This document shows positions 43,251-53,675 of a DNA stretch of 64,000 bases, piece after piece. The notes under the pieces were generated by a model that was given only the letters and a program-made list of their open reading frames with translations, was not told where the DNA came from and searched no databases. A program made the translations under genes and the position numbers. How positions within the stretch are numbered: position 1 is the stretch's first letter; every line of letters begins with the position of its first letter. This DNA comes from Rouxiella badensis (GTDB lineage Bacteria > Pseudomonadota > Gammaproteobacteria > Enterobacterales > Enterobacteriaceae), in NCBI GenBank assembly GCA_026967495.1, contig CP114060.1, forward strand, positions 2,976,001-3,040,000, written 5' to 3'.

Positions 43251-43460
43251 ATTGGGGGAAGGTGAATTTCAGGCAAGAAAAAACCCGGTAATCTTGAACC
43301 TAAACAGGCGGGATTATCGGGACTCTCCAACGTGGGGACTTCTAAGAAAAGCAGTGGCAATAGTTAAGACTACCGCCATAAGAGAAAGTTCTCGGTAGTT
43401 CAAAAAAAATACAATTATTTATTGCTTTCTCTGAACTACCTTTAGAATCAAGAGATTAAA

Positions 43461-45144
43461 TTACGACCCCGGCCAGATGATCACTATCAGCGTACCGGCA
43501 AGCGTCAGCAATACGTTAGCGATGGCGTAGGTACCGGCATAACCCAGCGCAGGAATGTTGCTGCGTGCGGTATCACTGATGATTTCCATCGCCGGTGCAC
43601 AGGTGCGTGCCCCCATGATGGCCCCGAACAGCAGCGCGCGGTTCATGCGCAGCACATAGGCACCAAAGATAAAGCAGATAACCACCGGCACCAGGCTAAC
43701 TATTAGTCCTGACACCAGCATTTGACCGCCGACTGCGCCAAGCCCGTGGTTGATTCCCGCGCCTGCGCTCAGGCCGACACCGGCCATGAACACCATCAGG
43801 CCAAATTCCTTGACCATGTTCAACGCGCCCTGCGGGATATAGCCAAAAGTAGGGTGGTTGGCCCGCAGGAAGCCGAGCATGATACCCGCGAACAGCAGGC
43901 CGGCCGCGTTTCCAATGCCGAAGGTGATGGTTTTGAACTGGAAGGTGATCAGCCCAATCATCAGGCCGACGATAAAGAATGCGCAGAAGGCCAGCAGGTC
44001 AGTTAACTGGCTGTGAATCGAGATAAACCCGATACGTTCTGCAACGCTTTTAACCCGTCGTGCGTCGCCGCTAATCTGCAACACGTCGCCTTTGTTCAAT
44101 ACGATGCTGTCGTCGATAGGCATCTCAATCTGGCTGCGGATAACGCGATTCAGGAAGCAGCCGTGGTCGGTCAGATTCAACTGGCTGAGGCGTTTACCCA
44201 CGGCGTTGTTGTTCTTCACCACGACTTCTTCGGTGACGATGCGCATGTCGAGCAGGTCGCGGTCGAACACCTCTTTACCGTTACGGAAGCTGGGGTCAAG
44301 GCGTGAGTGCGCGTCCGGGTATCCCACTAGCGCGATTTCATCACCATATTGCAGCACCGCGTCGCCGTCCGGGGTCGCCAGAATACCGTTGCGGCGAATA
44401 CGCTCGATGTAGCAACCGGTCTGGCGATAAATACCCAGCTCACGCAGGTTTTTGCCGTCAGCCCAGGCGACCAGCTCCTGACCCACCCGGTAGGCGCGAA
44501 TCACCGGCAGGTAAACCTTGCGCTGACTGTCAGCGTCGAGGCCACGTTCGCGAGCAATCTGCTGGGCGCTGGTCGAGAGGTCTTGATGCTGAAGCTTCGG
44601 CAGATAGCGTGCGCCAAAAATCAGGCTGACCAGACCGATAAGATAGGTTAGGGCATAGCCGAGGCTAAGGTTGTCGAGGCTCTGCACCCAGAACCCTGGT
44701 GCCGCCGAGCGTGTTGCGTAAGGTATCGCCCGCGCCCACCAGAACCGGCGTCGAGGTCATCGAACCGGCCAGCATACCGGCGGTCAGGCCAATGTCCCAG
44801 CCAAAGAAACGCCCCAGCCCAAAGGCGAGCAGCATGGCGGAACCGACCATGACCAGCGCCAGCATCAGGTAATTCTTGCCATCACGGAAGAAAATTGAAA
44901 AGAAATTGGGACCCGCTTCGATACCGACACAAAAAATAAACAGCATAAAGCCGAGATTCAGTGCTTCGGTGTTGATCGTGAAATGTTGTTGCCCAAGCAG
45001 CAGGGAAACGACTAAAACCCCAATGGAATTACCTAACTGTACCGATCCTAGTCGAACTTTTCCGAGGCACAGGCCTAACGCCAATACCACGAAGAGTAAA
45101 AGGATGTAGTTACCGTTTAACAAACTAGCGACATTTATATTCAC
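43461..45144 (-). pseudogene. ybjL: YbjL-type putative transporter (aspartate:alanine exchanger family), frameshifted
   Basis: Repaired length 560 residues (E. coli YbjL 561), nearly the same sequence from MNINVASLLNGNYILLLFVVLALGL on. Two membrane blocks of the AspT/AAE type flank two cytoplasmic RCK/TrkA-C domains (LRELGIYRQTGCYIERIRRNG; GDVLQISGDARRVK). The break is GAGGCTC at 44676-44682; GAGCTC gives AELDNLSLGYALTYLIG, matching LALDNLSLGYALTYLIG in E. coli. Substrate unknown. Confidence 0.93.
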
Positions 45145-45443
45145 AGAGTATTACTTTTTGGTTACCAGCAATTTATTGAAATATATAACGGCAAGAGATA
45201 AATTCCTTCATGCTACTTATGAAAATCACGCAGCCAACGGATCGCACTCAATCGCAGTTACTGTTTATCCGAAATCACGGGCAGTATTCTAGTCGTTGAA
45301 CGGGCTTACAGCCAGTATTAGCCGGTGTTTAAGAGCAAAAACAGTTATGTAGCCTTATGGATAGGGTTACTTGTCTTCGCTTTTGTTACGTATAGCAACA
45401 AACAGCCCGAAGATTTAGGGTTGATGAACTATGGAGAGAGGAC

Positions 45444-45815
45444 ATGAGACGGGTATTTCCCTTTTTAGCCAGCGCGATAAACATTGTGTTATTTGTTTTT
45501 GTTTTTATTTCGTTAAAAGGTCATGTCATTCCTGTTAATAAAGTTATTCCGCAGGAAGATTTTTGCATGTTGTTGTACTTACTACCGGGAATCATTGCCT
45601 GTCTTGTCAGCCGTGGTGAACATTTTGTTGCCTTATTCCTCGGCTCGGTGATTTGCATCCCGCTGTGCCTGCTGATTCGGCACTATTTCTTATTTGAAAT
45701 CCGCAGTTACTGGGAAGAACTTGCCTATTTAACCAGCGCGGTATTTTGGTCGATGCTCGGGGTCATGCTGGTGACGCTTTATCGGGTCTGGAGCAGGCAA
45801 GCGCGCCGCCAATAG
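45444..45815 (+). CDS. ybjM: Inner-membrane protein YbjM
   Basis: 123 residues with four hydrophobic segments (about 7-25, 37-55, 60-78, 95-115). Size, membrane pattern and place between ybjL (divergent) and grxA fit E. coli YbjM, an inner-membrane protein of unknown function. GGAGAGGAC provides the ribosome site. Confidence 0.75.
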   Translation: MRRVFPFLASAINIVLFVFVFISLKGHVIPVNKVIPQEDFCMLLYLLPGIIACLVSRGEHFVALFLGSVICIPLCLLIRHYFLFEIRSYWEELAYLTSAVFWSMLGVMLVTLYRVWSRQARRQ

Positions 45816-46331
45816 GGCCAACTTCAGCGAGAGGCAGGTTTGTGTCGGCAGATCTGCTTCTAAATCTTGGTTAATTGTCGCTTTATACTTTCCCTCGAAT
45901 TTTCACCCTTCAACAGATTTTATTATTTTCGAAAATTTAATGTTATTTATATTATCTCAAGAATAAACATCATTAGGGTTTATATTACCTTGTAATATAT
46001 CGATAATATTCCTACGGCTTTATTTTTCCCTCTATTTATTACTTATAGCACCCAGCTGATCTGAATCAATGCGTCAAATAGGATGCATTGGTTATTATTG
46101 CACTGAAAGAAAATGCGTCAGGTACCTGTGTCGGAATCAGTGCGGCTCAAATAACTTACTAGTTTGAATAATTTAAAACGCATTGGAGATATTTCTTAAT
46201 AAAGAGTCTCTCTTTCTTTATATTAAATGGCGCCAGGGAGAATATTATATTTTTTCACGACGGTTATTTTTCGCAATATATCGTGAAAGGCGTCTCTCTA
46301 TCTAAAAATAGTGTGTTATCTAAGGGAAAGT
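45816..46331. other. Long AT-rich intergenic region
   Basis: About 500 bp without a supported gene, strongly AT-rich with several T tracts. It precedes the outer-membrane protein gene and probably holds its promoter. No named motif could be assigned. Confidence 0.5.
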
Positions 46332-47544
46332 ATGAAGTTTTTTGCTAATCAGTATTCACTTATGTCTCTATCGGTTCTACTTGCTCTGTCTGGAAGTGCA
46401 AATGCAGCGGGCACATATATGGAAGCGCGCAACGACGCGATGGGAGGTACCGGTGTTGCTTCTTCCCGTTATGGAACGGCTCCATTGGCCAACCCGGCAC
46501 TGATGTCCAGCTTTGGTCAGAGTGATGATTTTAGTCTGATTTTACCCTCGGTCGGGAACTCAGGTATCCGATCCTAATAATATGCAAGACGGCCTTAAAC
46601 AGGTTAAAGATGCACGACAGCATTACGCAAATGAGCTTGGGACGGGCAGGATATCTGCGTCTACAGCCAAAGAATACAAAAGCAAATTGTTGGACCTTAA
46701 TAATGCCAAAACGACCGGGCAAGTCAGTGCCGGAATTATTGCAGCAGTGCCGAGCCGTGTGATGCCGTTTGCGTTGGTAATAAAATCCTGGGGTACCGCT
46801 ACATTAGAAGGCAAAGTCAACGGGCGTGACCTGAAATATCTTGACGGTGTTGCAAATGGCAGCATTAATCCCACTGATGCCGGTGAAAATGCACTGACAT
46901 CTCATATGATAGGCCGTGCAGCCACGATAACTGATGTGGGTATTGCTTTTGCTAAAGAATTTGAAATTAATGGCGTTAAGTCTTCGATAGGTATTACGCC
47001 TAAATACCAGCGTGTCGATTTATATAACAACAACATGACGTTGAAGAACTATACCGGTAAATATTTAAGCACCAAAAATTATCTTAGCACTCAGTCAAAC
47101 TTTAACAGTGACATTGGTTTTGCCTCCTATCTCACCGATCGCTGGACATTGGGGCTGGTTGCGCAAAATATCGTGCCACGCATGATGGAAAGTAAAGAAG
47201 TTAATGGTTTGAAAGAGACGTTTAAAGTGCGCACCCAGGTGACTACGGGTGTTGCCTGGCACAACGATTTCTTTACTAGCGCAGTGGATATCGATCTCAC
47301 GCCAGCCAGCGGTTTTGCTACAGATGAAAAGCGTCAATTTGCCAGCGTGGGGGCAGAGCTTAATGCGTGGGATTGGGCACAACTGCGCGCCGGTTATCGC
47401 CAAAACATGATGTCGAACAGCGGTAGCGCACTCACCGCCGGTGTGGGTCTTTCACCTTTTGGCGTGATACACGTAGATGTGGCGGCTATAAAGGGCACAG
47501 ACCGTACTTACGGCGCTGTGGCACAGCTCAGCTTTACCTTCTAA
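46332..47544 (+). pseudogene. FadL/TraF-like outer-membrane beta-barrel protein, frameshifted
   Basis: Repaired length about 403 residues. A signal peptide (SLMSLSVLLALSGSANA) is followed by ARNDAMGGTGVASSRYGTAPLANPALM, common to FadL-type porins and the TraF_2 family. The rest alternates as beta strands with many aromatic turn residues and ends AQLSFTF, a terminal Phe typical of outer-membrane barrels. The frame breaks at GGGAACTC (46554-46561); GGAGCTC would give VGAQVSDPNNMQDGL, like VGAQ in E. coli FadL. It is an insertion relative to E. coli, where ybjM and grxA are neighbours. Start after AAGGGAAAGT. Confidence 0.7.
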
Positions 47545-47605
47545 TCGACAAAGTTGTTTGATTAACCTGCTGAGTGTTTTCAAACGATGTAAGCCTGTTA
47601 CGCAA

Positions 47606-47633
47606 AAAGGCCCTTCTTTACAGGAGGGCCTTT
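47606..47633. terminator. Bidirectional terminator before grxA
   Basis: AAAGGCCCT (47606-47614) pairs with AGGGCCTTT (47625-47633), between converging genes. Confidence 0.8.
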
Positions 47634-47659
47634 ACTCAATCTTTCGCTAAAAAATGTTC

Positions 47660-47926
47660 TTACTGCTGATAAAGCGCCAGATTTTCTTTTGCGTAAGCTT
47701 CAAAATCAGTGCAACCACCGATGTGTTTCTGGTCGAGGAAAATCTGTGGCACGGTTTCTACAGGCTTACCCACGGTTTTTTCCAAATCGGCTTTGCTGAT
47801 GCCTTCCGCATGAATATCAACGTAGCGGAAATTGAAATCATCACGTTCTTCAGTCAGTTTTTCAGCCAACTCTTTTGCACGAACACAATAAGGACAGCCA
47901 GGACGCCCGAAAATTACTGCAAACAT
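47660..47926 (-). CDS. grxA: Glutaredoxin 1
   Basis: 88 residues. The redox site CPYC in VIFGRPGCPYCVRAKELAEKL and the glutathione-binding TVPQIFLDQKHIGGCTDF are present; E. coli Grx1 is nearly the same over its length. Reduces disulfides, including ribonucleotide reductase. AAGGAGTCTCC precedes the ATG. Confidence 0.95.
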   Translation of the reverse strand: MFAVIFGRPGCPYCVRAKELAEKLTEERDDFNFRYVDIHAEGISKADLEKTVGKPVETVPQIFLDQKHIGGCTDFEAYAKENLALYQQ

Positions 47927-48261
47927 GGAGACTCCTTAGATTTTAAAATGCCTGAATTTCAGGACTTGATAAATTTGAGAATGATATCGCAGAATTTTTT
48001 TGTAATTTAGCGCATAGCTCTCAATGCTTGGGGCTACTATGCCTGTCTCTTTTGAGAAAAAAAGTAGGAATTACCTGTCGCTTTGATGTGCTGTGCCTAT
48101 CTGCGCGAAAATACAACGCAATGGTGCAGCCTTAGGCAACGTCATCTCAGGCCGTTACGTCATTTAGTGCGGCGAGGCTTGCAAAGGCCTCTGCGAACAT
48201 GAATCATTGATGTCTTGAGGGTTTATCTTTTACCCATCTCATTCTTTCAAGGATTCGTATT
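47927..48261. other. Intergenic region grxA-nfsA
   Basis: 335 bp between divergent genes with no supported coding frame. E. coli has ybjC at this place; I see no equivalent. The promoters of grxA and nfsA should lie here. Confidence 0.5.
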
Positions 48262-48984
48262 ATGACGCCAACTATTGACCTCCTTCGCGCGCACAGCTCC
48301 GTGCGTTCCTTTACCGGCCAGGCGCTGACCGATGAGCAAAGAGAGGCAATTATTGGCGCAGCTCAGGCTGCGTCAACGTCGAGTTTCTTACAGTGCTCAT
48401 CCATTATTCGTATCACCAACCCACAACTGCGCGAGAAGCTGGTGGAATACACCGGCGGCCAGAAATATGTCGCTACCGCTGCCGAGTTTTGGGTGTTCTG
48501 TGCCGACTTCAACCGTAACCTGCAAATCAATCCACAGGCCGAACTGGGCCTGGCAGAACAGCTGCTGCTGGGCTGCGTGGATACTGCGCTAATGGCGCAG
48601 AATGCGATGGTCGCTGCCGAATCTCTCGGGTTGGGCGGCGTGTTTATCGGCGGTATCCGCAACAGAATCGAAGACGTGATAGCGCTGCTGAACCTGCCTA
48701 AGTTCGTGATGCCGCTGTTTGGCTTTTGCGTGGGGCATCCGGCGCAGGTTAATGCCTTCAAACCGCGTATGCCACAGAGCATGCTGGTGCATGAAAATAG
48801 CTATCAGCCGCTGGATAAAGACCAGCTGGCAGCCTACGACGCAGAGCTGGAAGATTACTATGCCCAGCGCGACAGCAACGCACGCCGCGATAACTGGAGC
48901 GACCTGATTATCCGTACGCTCAAAAAAGAGCAGCGTCCCTTTATGCTTGAAGCGCTGCACAAGCAGGGCTGGGCAACGCGTTAA
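48262..48984 (+). CDS. nfsA: Oxygen-insensitive NADPH nitroreductase NfsA
   Basis: 240 residues, equal to E. coli NfsA. RAHSSVRSFTGQALTDEQ is the FMN-binding start; LLLGCVDTALMAQNAMVAAESLGLGGVFIGGIRN and FGFCVGHPA are family signatures. Reduces nitroaromatics and quinones with NADPH. 18 bp before rimK, same operon as in E. coli. Confidence 0.95.
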   Translation: MTPTIDLLRAHSSVRSFTGQALTDEQREAIIGAAQAASTSSFLQCSSIIRITNPQLREKLVEYTGGQKYVATAAEFWVFCADFNRNLQINPQAELGLAEQLLLGCVDTALMAQNAMVAAESLGLGGVFIGGIRNRIEDVIALLNLPKFVMPLFGFCVGHPAQVNAFKPRMPQSMLVHENSYQPLDKDQLAAYDAELEDYYAQRDSNARRDNWSDLIIRTLKKEQRPFMLEALHKQGWATR

Positions 48985-49002
48985 TCGGCAACGGAGTGTC
49001 TG

Positions 49003-49905
49003 ATGAAAATTGCCATACTTTCTCGTGACGGCAGCCTTTATTCCTGCAAGCGCCTCAAAGAGGCAGGGGAGTCTCGCGGTCATGAAATCGACGTGATAGA
49101 CCCGCTGTCGTGCTATATGAACATCAACTGCGCCGCGCCGAGTGTGCACTATCGGGGGAAGCAGCTGGACAAGTATCAGGCGGTTATCCCAAGGATAGGA
49201 TCCGCGATTACGTTTTATGGCACGGCGGTGCTGCGGCAGTTCGAGATGTTAGGCAGTTTTCCATTAAACGAATCGGTCGCCATTACCCGCGCGCGCGACA
49301 AGCTGCGCTCAATGCAGATTCTGGCGCGTGAAGGCATTGACCTGCCGATTACCGGTTTTGCTCATTCGCCGGACGATACGTCCGATCTGATAGCGCTGGT
49401 CGGTGGCGCACCGCTGGTGGTGAAACTGGTCGAAGGGACGCAGGGCATCGGTGTGGTATTGGCCGAGACCCGGCAGGCGGCGGAGAGCGTGATTGACGCT
49501 TTTCGCGGTCTGAACGCGCACATTCTGGTGCAGGAATACATTCGTGAGGCCAATGGTGCAGACATCCGCTGTCTGGTTATCGGTAAAAAGGTGGTCGCCG
49601 CGATTGAACGCCAGGCCAAACCGGGTGATTTTCGCTCCAACCTGCATCGCGGCGGCACCGCGCGGAATGTGGCTATTACGCCACAGGAAAAAGACATCGC
49701 TATCAAGGCTGCGCTCACGCTGGGTCTGGACGTCGCAGGCGTGGATATTCTGCGCGCCGAGCGCGGGCCGCTGGTGATGGAGGTCAATGCCTCTCCGGGA
49801 CTTGAAGGGATTGAAACGACGACCGGATTAGACATCGCGGGCATGATGATCGATTACATTGTACAGCGCGCCAAACCGGGATTTAAACTCAAGTCTGGTG
49901 GGTAA
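49003..49905 (+). CDS. rimK: Ribosomal protein S6-L-glutamate ligase
   Basis: 300 residues, ATP-grasp fold. MKIAILSRDGSLYSCKRLKEAG, RIGSAITFYGTAVLRQFE and MEVNASPGLEGIE are RimK landmarks. Adds glutamates to the C-terminus of ribosomal protein S6. Ribosome site ACGGAGTG; operon with nfsA. Confidence 0.95.
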   Translation: MKIAILSRDGSLYSCKRLKEAGESRGHEIDVIDPLSCYMNINCAAPSVHYRGKQLDKYQAVIPRIGSAITFYGTAVLRQFEMLGSFPLNESVAITRARDKLRSMQILAREGIDLPITGFAHSPDDTSDLIALVGGAPLVVKLVEGTQGIGVVLAETRQAAESVIDAFRGLNAHILVQEYIREANGADIRCLVIGKKVVAAIERQAKPGDFRSNLHRGGTARNVAITPQEKDIAIKAALTLGLDVAGVDILRAERGPLVMEVNASPGLEGIETTTGLDIAGMMIDYIVQRAKPGFKLKSGG

Positions 49906-50140
49906 ATCGATCGATAAACACACAACGCCGCCTTTTTGTGGCGGCAGTACCCATATTTTAAGCGAATAACGGTTAATGTCAGGATTGATCGTGGCGCTCA
50001 ACGGGAAATTTCCGTAAGCTGTCGCACTTAACTATTCGCTTAAAATGACTGACTGCGCAAAATTGGCGTAGAGTGATTTTCGAGTTCCGATCTTTTTACG
50101 ATTCATCATCGTGCTTTACCGACACACTGAGGCTGATTAT

Positions 50141-50623
50141 ATGGATTCACTCACCGTCCCTGATTTGGCGTTATTACGACGCTGGCTCGATCAGCTGGGC
50201 ATTTCTTTTTTCGAGTGTGATTCTTGTCAGGCTCTTCATTTGCCGCATATGCAGAATTTTGACGGCGTTTTTGATGCCAAGGTTGACCTGGTTGACGGCG
50301 TTATCCTGTTCTCTGCGCTTGCCGAAGTTAAACCGACTGCGCTTATCCCGCTGGTTGCCGATCTGAGCCAAATCAATGCCAGCTCGTTGACCGTAAAGGC
50401 TTTTGTCGATATCCAAGACGACAATCTGCCGAAGCTAATCGTCTGTCAGTCGATTAGCGGGGTGGTCGGCATTACCCTCGACCAGTTCGCGCATTTCCTT
50501 CAGCAGGGCGAAGAGCAGATGTCGATGATAATCCTTGAGGCACATGCCAACGATCTGCTGTTTTTGGGCGATGACGATGAATCAGCGCCACCGGTCAGTG
50601 TGAATATCCCGCTGCTGCATTAA
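50141..50623 (+). CDS. ybjN: YbjN family protein
   Basis: 160 residues from the ATG at 50141. Very close to E. coli YbjN: FFECDSCQALHLPHMQNFDGVFDAKVDLVD and SSLTVKAFVDIQDDNLPKL. T3SS chaperone-like fold; in E. coli linked to stress response and motility, mechanism unclear. The longer frame from 50111 lacks family similarity. Confidence 0.92.
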   Translation: MDSLTVPDLALLRRWLDQLGISFFECDSCQALHLPHMQNFDGVFDAKVDLVDGVILFSALAEVKPTALIPLVADLSQINASSLTVKAFVDIQDDNLPKLIVCQSISGVVGITLDQFAHFLQQGEEQMSMIILEAHANDLLFLGDDDESAPPVSVNIPLLH

Positions 50624-51164
50624 TCATTAACGGGCCTAACGTTGGCCCGCTCAAAGACACTCCCGCCAGCCAGATTTTACTTCTGATGAATTCTTAACCC
50701 GCGCAGCCATTCCGATGGCTGCGCTAGCTTTGCTATGTTTCAAAAAACATTATGCTAAATATTGCGCATTGTTGCGGGTCATTTCCCTTTGTATGGACAT
50801 GAATGCCACACGGCATAGACAAAATTGCATAAAAAATCGATGAATGGTGTTTTTTTCAACAGGTATGGTGTGATTTTGATCACGGCGTTATGCTGCCCAT
50901 TGTGTACTAATCGTCGGATACCTTGAAAAGCCAAACGATTATTTCATCGGTGATGCAGCAGACAAGGTGCATGCCTATGCACCGTCTCAATGCCAGGGTA
51001 GGCAACAAAAATATTCAGATCGGTAAAGTATTTACTCATCTACTTAATTACTGGTTATTTGACCTGTTTTATAACCACTGCGGGTTTACAGATAGCATCC
51101 TGCAGACAGGCGCGACGACCAGAGTCCTTTTTATTTTTATCACCCCTGTTGGAGGTAATAACGG
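50624..51164. promoter_or_regulatory. Intergenic region upstream of potF
   Basis: 540 bp. After ybjN there is an inverted pair CGGGCC/GGCCCG (about 50631-50649) and a perfect 10-bp stem GCGCAGCCAT-TCCG-ATGGCTGCGC at 50701-50724, both terminator-like without long T runs. A CRP-like site lies at 50869-50884. No convincing gene; a frame overlapping potF out of phase is a shadow. GGAGG sits 7 bases before potF. Confidence 0.6.
50869..50884. promoter_or_regulatory. Probable CRP binding site
   Basis: TGTGATTTTGATCACG matches the TGTGA-N6-TCACA consensus in nine of ten conserved positions. It lies about 280 bp upstream of potF. Confidence 0.6.
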
Positions 51165-52271
51165 ATGTTTACCCTGCGTAAAAAGTGGTTGTCAGGCGTC
51201 ATCGCGGGTGTGGCGATGGCTGCGTCAGTCGCCGCGTCTGCGGAAGATAAAACGCTGCATATCTATAACTGGTCAGATTATATTGCGCCAGACACCGTCG
51301 CTAACTTCCAAAAGGAAACCGGCATTAAGGTAGTCTACGACGTCTTCGACTCCAACGAGGTGCTGGAAGGCAAGCTGATGGCAGGGAGCACCGGCTTTGA
51401 TCTGGTGGTGCCTTCGGCGAGTTTCCTCGAACGCCAAATCTCTGCGGGTGTGTTTAAGCCGCTCGACAAGAGCAAACTGCCAAACTATAAAAACCTCGAC
51501 CCAGAACTGCTAAAGATGGTTGCACAGCACGATCCGGGTAACAAATACGCTATTCCTTACCTGTGGGCGACCACTGGCATCGGCTACAACGTCGATAAAG
51601 TAAAGGCCGCGCTCGGTAAAGACGCGCCGGTTAACAGCTGGGATCTGGTATTAAACCCAGACAATCTCACCAAGCTGAAGGGCTGCGGCGTTTCATTCCT
51701 CGACGCTCCGGCCGAAATCTACGCTTCGGTGTTGAACTATTTGCACCTCGACCCGAACAGCACTAAACCTGAAGATTACGCGGCTGCGACCGACCTGCTG
51801 CTCAAGCTACGTCCAAGCATCCGCTACTTCCACTCTTCTCAATACATCAATGACCTGGCGAACGGCGATATTTGCGTGGCCGTGGGTTGGGCGGGTGACG
51901 TCATTCAGGCTTCAAACCGCGCAAAAGAGGCGAAAAACGGCGTAAATATCGCCTACAGCATTCCTAAAGAGGGAGCGCTGGCGTTCTTCGACGTGTTCGC
52001 GATGCCAGCCGATGCAAAAAACACCGACGAGGCGTATCAGTTCCTCAACTATCTGATGAAGCCTGAGGTGATGGCCGGTATCAGTAATGCGGTGTTTTAC
52101 GCTAACGGCAATGCGGCGGCAACCCCGCTAGTCAAGCCAGAAATCCGCAATAACCCAAGCATCTATCCACCGGCCGATGTGCGCGCCAAGCTCTTCACCC
52201 TGAAAGTTCAGGATCCGAAGATTGACCGTCTGATCACCCGCTCTTGGACCAAAGTGCAAAGCGGTAAATAA
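51165..52271 (+). CDS. potF: Putrescine ABC transporter periplasmic binding protein
   Basis: 368 residues. A signal peptide (WLSGVIAGVAMAASVAASA) precedes the mature start EDKTLHIYNWSDYIAPDTV, the PotF/PotD hallmark. VYDVFDSNEVLEGKLMAGSTGFDLVVPSASFLERQI forms part of the polyamine pocket. Delivers putrescine to PotGHI. First gene of potFGHI. Confidence 0.96.
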   Translation: MFTLRKKWLSGVIAGVAMAASVAASAEDKTLHIYNWSDYIAPDTVANFQKETGIKVVYDVFDSNEVLEGKLMAGSTGFDLVVPSASFLERQISAGVFKPLDKSKLPNYKNLDPELLKMVAQHDPGNKYAIPYLWATTGIGYNVDKVKAALGKDAPVNSWDLVLNPDNLTKLKGCGVSFLDAPAEIYASVLNYLHLDPNSTKPEDYAAATDLLLKLRPSIRYFHSSQYINDLANGDICVAVGWAGDVIQASNRAKEAKNGVNIAYSIPKEGALAFFDVFAMPADAKNTDEAYQFLNYLMKPEVMAGISNAVFYANGNAAATPLVKPEIRNNPSIYPPADVRAKLFTLKVQDPKIDRLITRSWTKVQSGK

Positions 52272-52495
52272 TCTCGCATCAGGCCGCTCCCCTGATTTTT
52301 TCAGGATTAATTCCTGATATTTATCTGATGAGGAGCGGTAAGTTCAACGCGGCTCCGGGCAACACGACGGGGCCGCGTCGTTTTATTGATTGAGGCTCTG
52401 ATTTCATTACCTAAGTTCGCAATCGGCCCGGCGTTATCTGAGCGGGCTGTTATGCTTAAATTATCCTGACCCGCTTCTGACGGAGGCATCACTGA

Positions 52496-53659
52496 GTGAA
52501 TGACGTTATTCCACGCCCTCAGCCGCAACATGCAGGCGAGCGATTTTCGGGCGAAAAAGTCCGCACAGGTTTTACTCCTCTGTTGGAAATTCGCAATTTG
52601 TCCAAGTCTTTTGACGGCCAGCTTGCCGTCGACGATGTCAGTCTAACCATCTTCAAGGGCGAGATTTTCGCGCTGCTTGGCGCGTCGGGATGCGGCAAGT
52701 CAACGCTGCTGCGCATGCTGGCCGGTTTCGAGTCGCCGACCAAGGGCGAAATCGTGCTCGACGGGCAGGACCTGTCGCAGGTACCGCCGTATCAGCGTCC
52801 TATCAATATGATGTTCCAGTCTTACGCGCTGTTCCCCCATATGACGGTTGAACAGAATATCGCCTTTGGCCTCAAGCAGGACAAACTGCCGTCCGCCGAA
52901 ATCAAGGCCCGCGTGGCGGAGATGCTAACGCTGGTACATATGGAAGAGTTCGCCAGGCGCAAACCGCATCAGCTTTCAGGCGGTCAGCGTCAGCGCGTGG
53001 CGCTGGCGCGAAGCCTGGCAAAACGGCCGAAGCTGCTGCTGCTCGACGAGCCGATGGGCGCGTTGGACAAAAAGCTGCGCGACCGTATGCAGCTCGAAGT
53101 GGTCGATATTCTCGAGCGAGTCGGCGCGACCTGCGTGATGGTCACCCACGATCAGGAAGAGGCGATGACCATGGCGGGGCGCATTGCGATTATGAATCGC
53201 GGCAAGTTTGTGCAGATTGGTGAGCCGGAAGAGATTTATGAGCACCCCAACAGCCGCTTCAGCGCCGAATTTATTGGCTCGGTTAACGTGTTTGAAGGCC
53301 TGCTGGAGTCCCGCGAAGACGACGCGATAACCCTCCGTAGTCCGGGGCTGGTGCACCCGTTGAAGGTGGCCGCAGACGCCGCCGTCAGCGACGGCGTGCC
53401 GACGTTTGTGGCGCTGCGTCCCGAAAAAATCATGCTCTGTGAGGCGGTCCCGGCCGACGGATGCAACTTTGCAGTTGGCGAGGTGGTGAATATCGCCTAT
53501 CTGGGCGACTTGTCGATTTATCACGTCAGGCTGCACAGCGGGCAATTGATTACCGCCCAGTTGCAGAACGGTCACCGTTTCCGCAAAGGGATGCCGACCT
53601 GGGGCGATGAAGTGCGTCTTTGCTGGGAAGCCGACAGCTGCGTCGTGTTGACCGTTTAG
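52496..53659 (+). CDS. potG: Putrescine ABC transporter ATP-binding protein
   Basis: 387 residues, GTG start. Walker A is LLGASGCGKSTLLRML, the ABC signature is LSGGQRQRVALARSLA, Walker B is LLLLDEPMGALD, and the switch His is in VTHDQEEAMTMAG. A C-terminal TOBE-like domain begins at about 295. Energises the PotHI channel. 225 bp after potF; the gap contains no gene. Confidence 0.95.
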   Translation: MNDVIPRPQPQHAGERFSGEKVRTGFTPLLEIRNLSKSFDGQLAVDDVSLTIFKGEIFALLGASGCGKSTLLRMLAGFESPTKGEIVLDGQDLSQVPPYQRPINMMFQSYALFPHMTVEQNIAFGLKQDKLPSAEIKARVAEMLTLVHMEEFARRKPHQLSGGQRQRVALARSLAKRPKLLLLDEPMGALDKKLRDRMQLEVVDILERVGATCVMVTHDQEEAMTMAGRIAIMNRGKFVQIGEPEEIYEHPNSRFSAEFIGSVNVFEGLLESREDDAITLRSPGLVHPLKVAADAAVSDGVPTFVALRPEKIMLCEAVPADGCNFAVGEVVNIAYLGDLSIYHVRLHSGQLITAQLQNGHRFRKGMPTWGDEVRLCWEADSCVVLTV

Positions 53660-53675
53660 GGCGGGGAGAATAACC

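Noticed and set aside
6473..49073. Counting every GAGNCTC as a damaged GAGCTC
   Set aside because: Some, such as GAGACTC in the SseC-like gene (about 6473) and GAGTCTC in rimK (about 49069), lie in uninterrupted frames and are natural; only those needed to restore a frame were counted.
50923..51333. 136-codon ORF upstream of and overlapping potF
   Set aside because: It runs out of frame into potF, whose signal peptide and RBS are clear, so it is a shadow.
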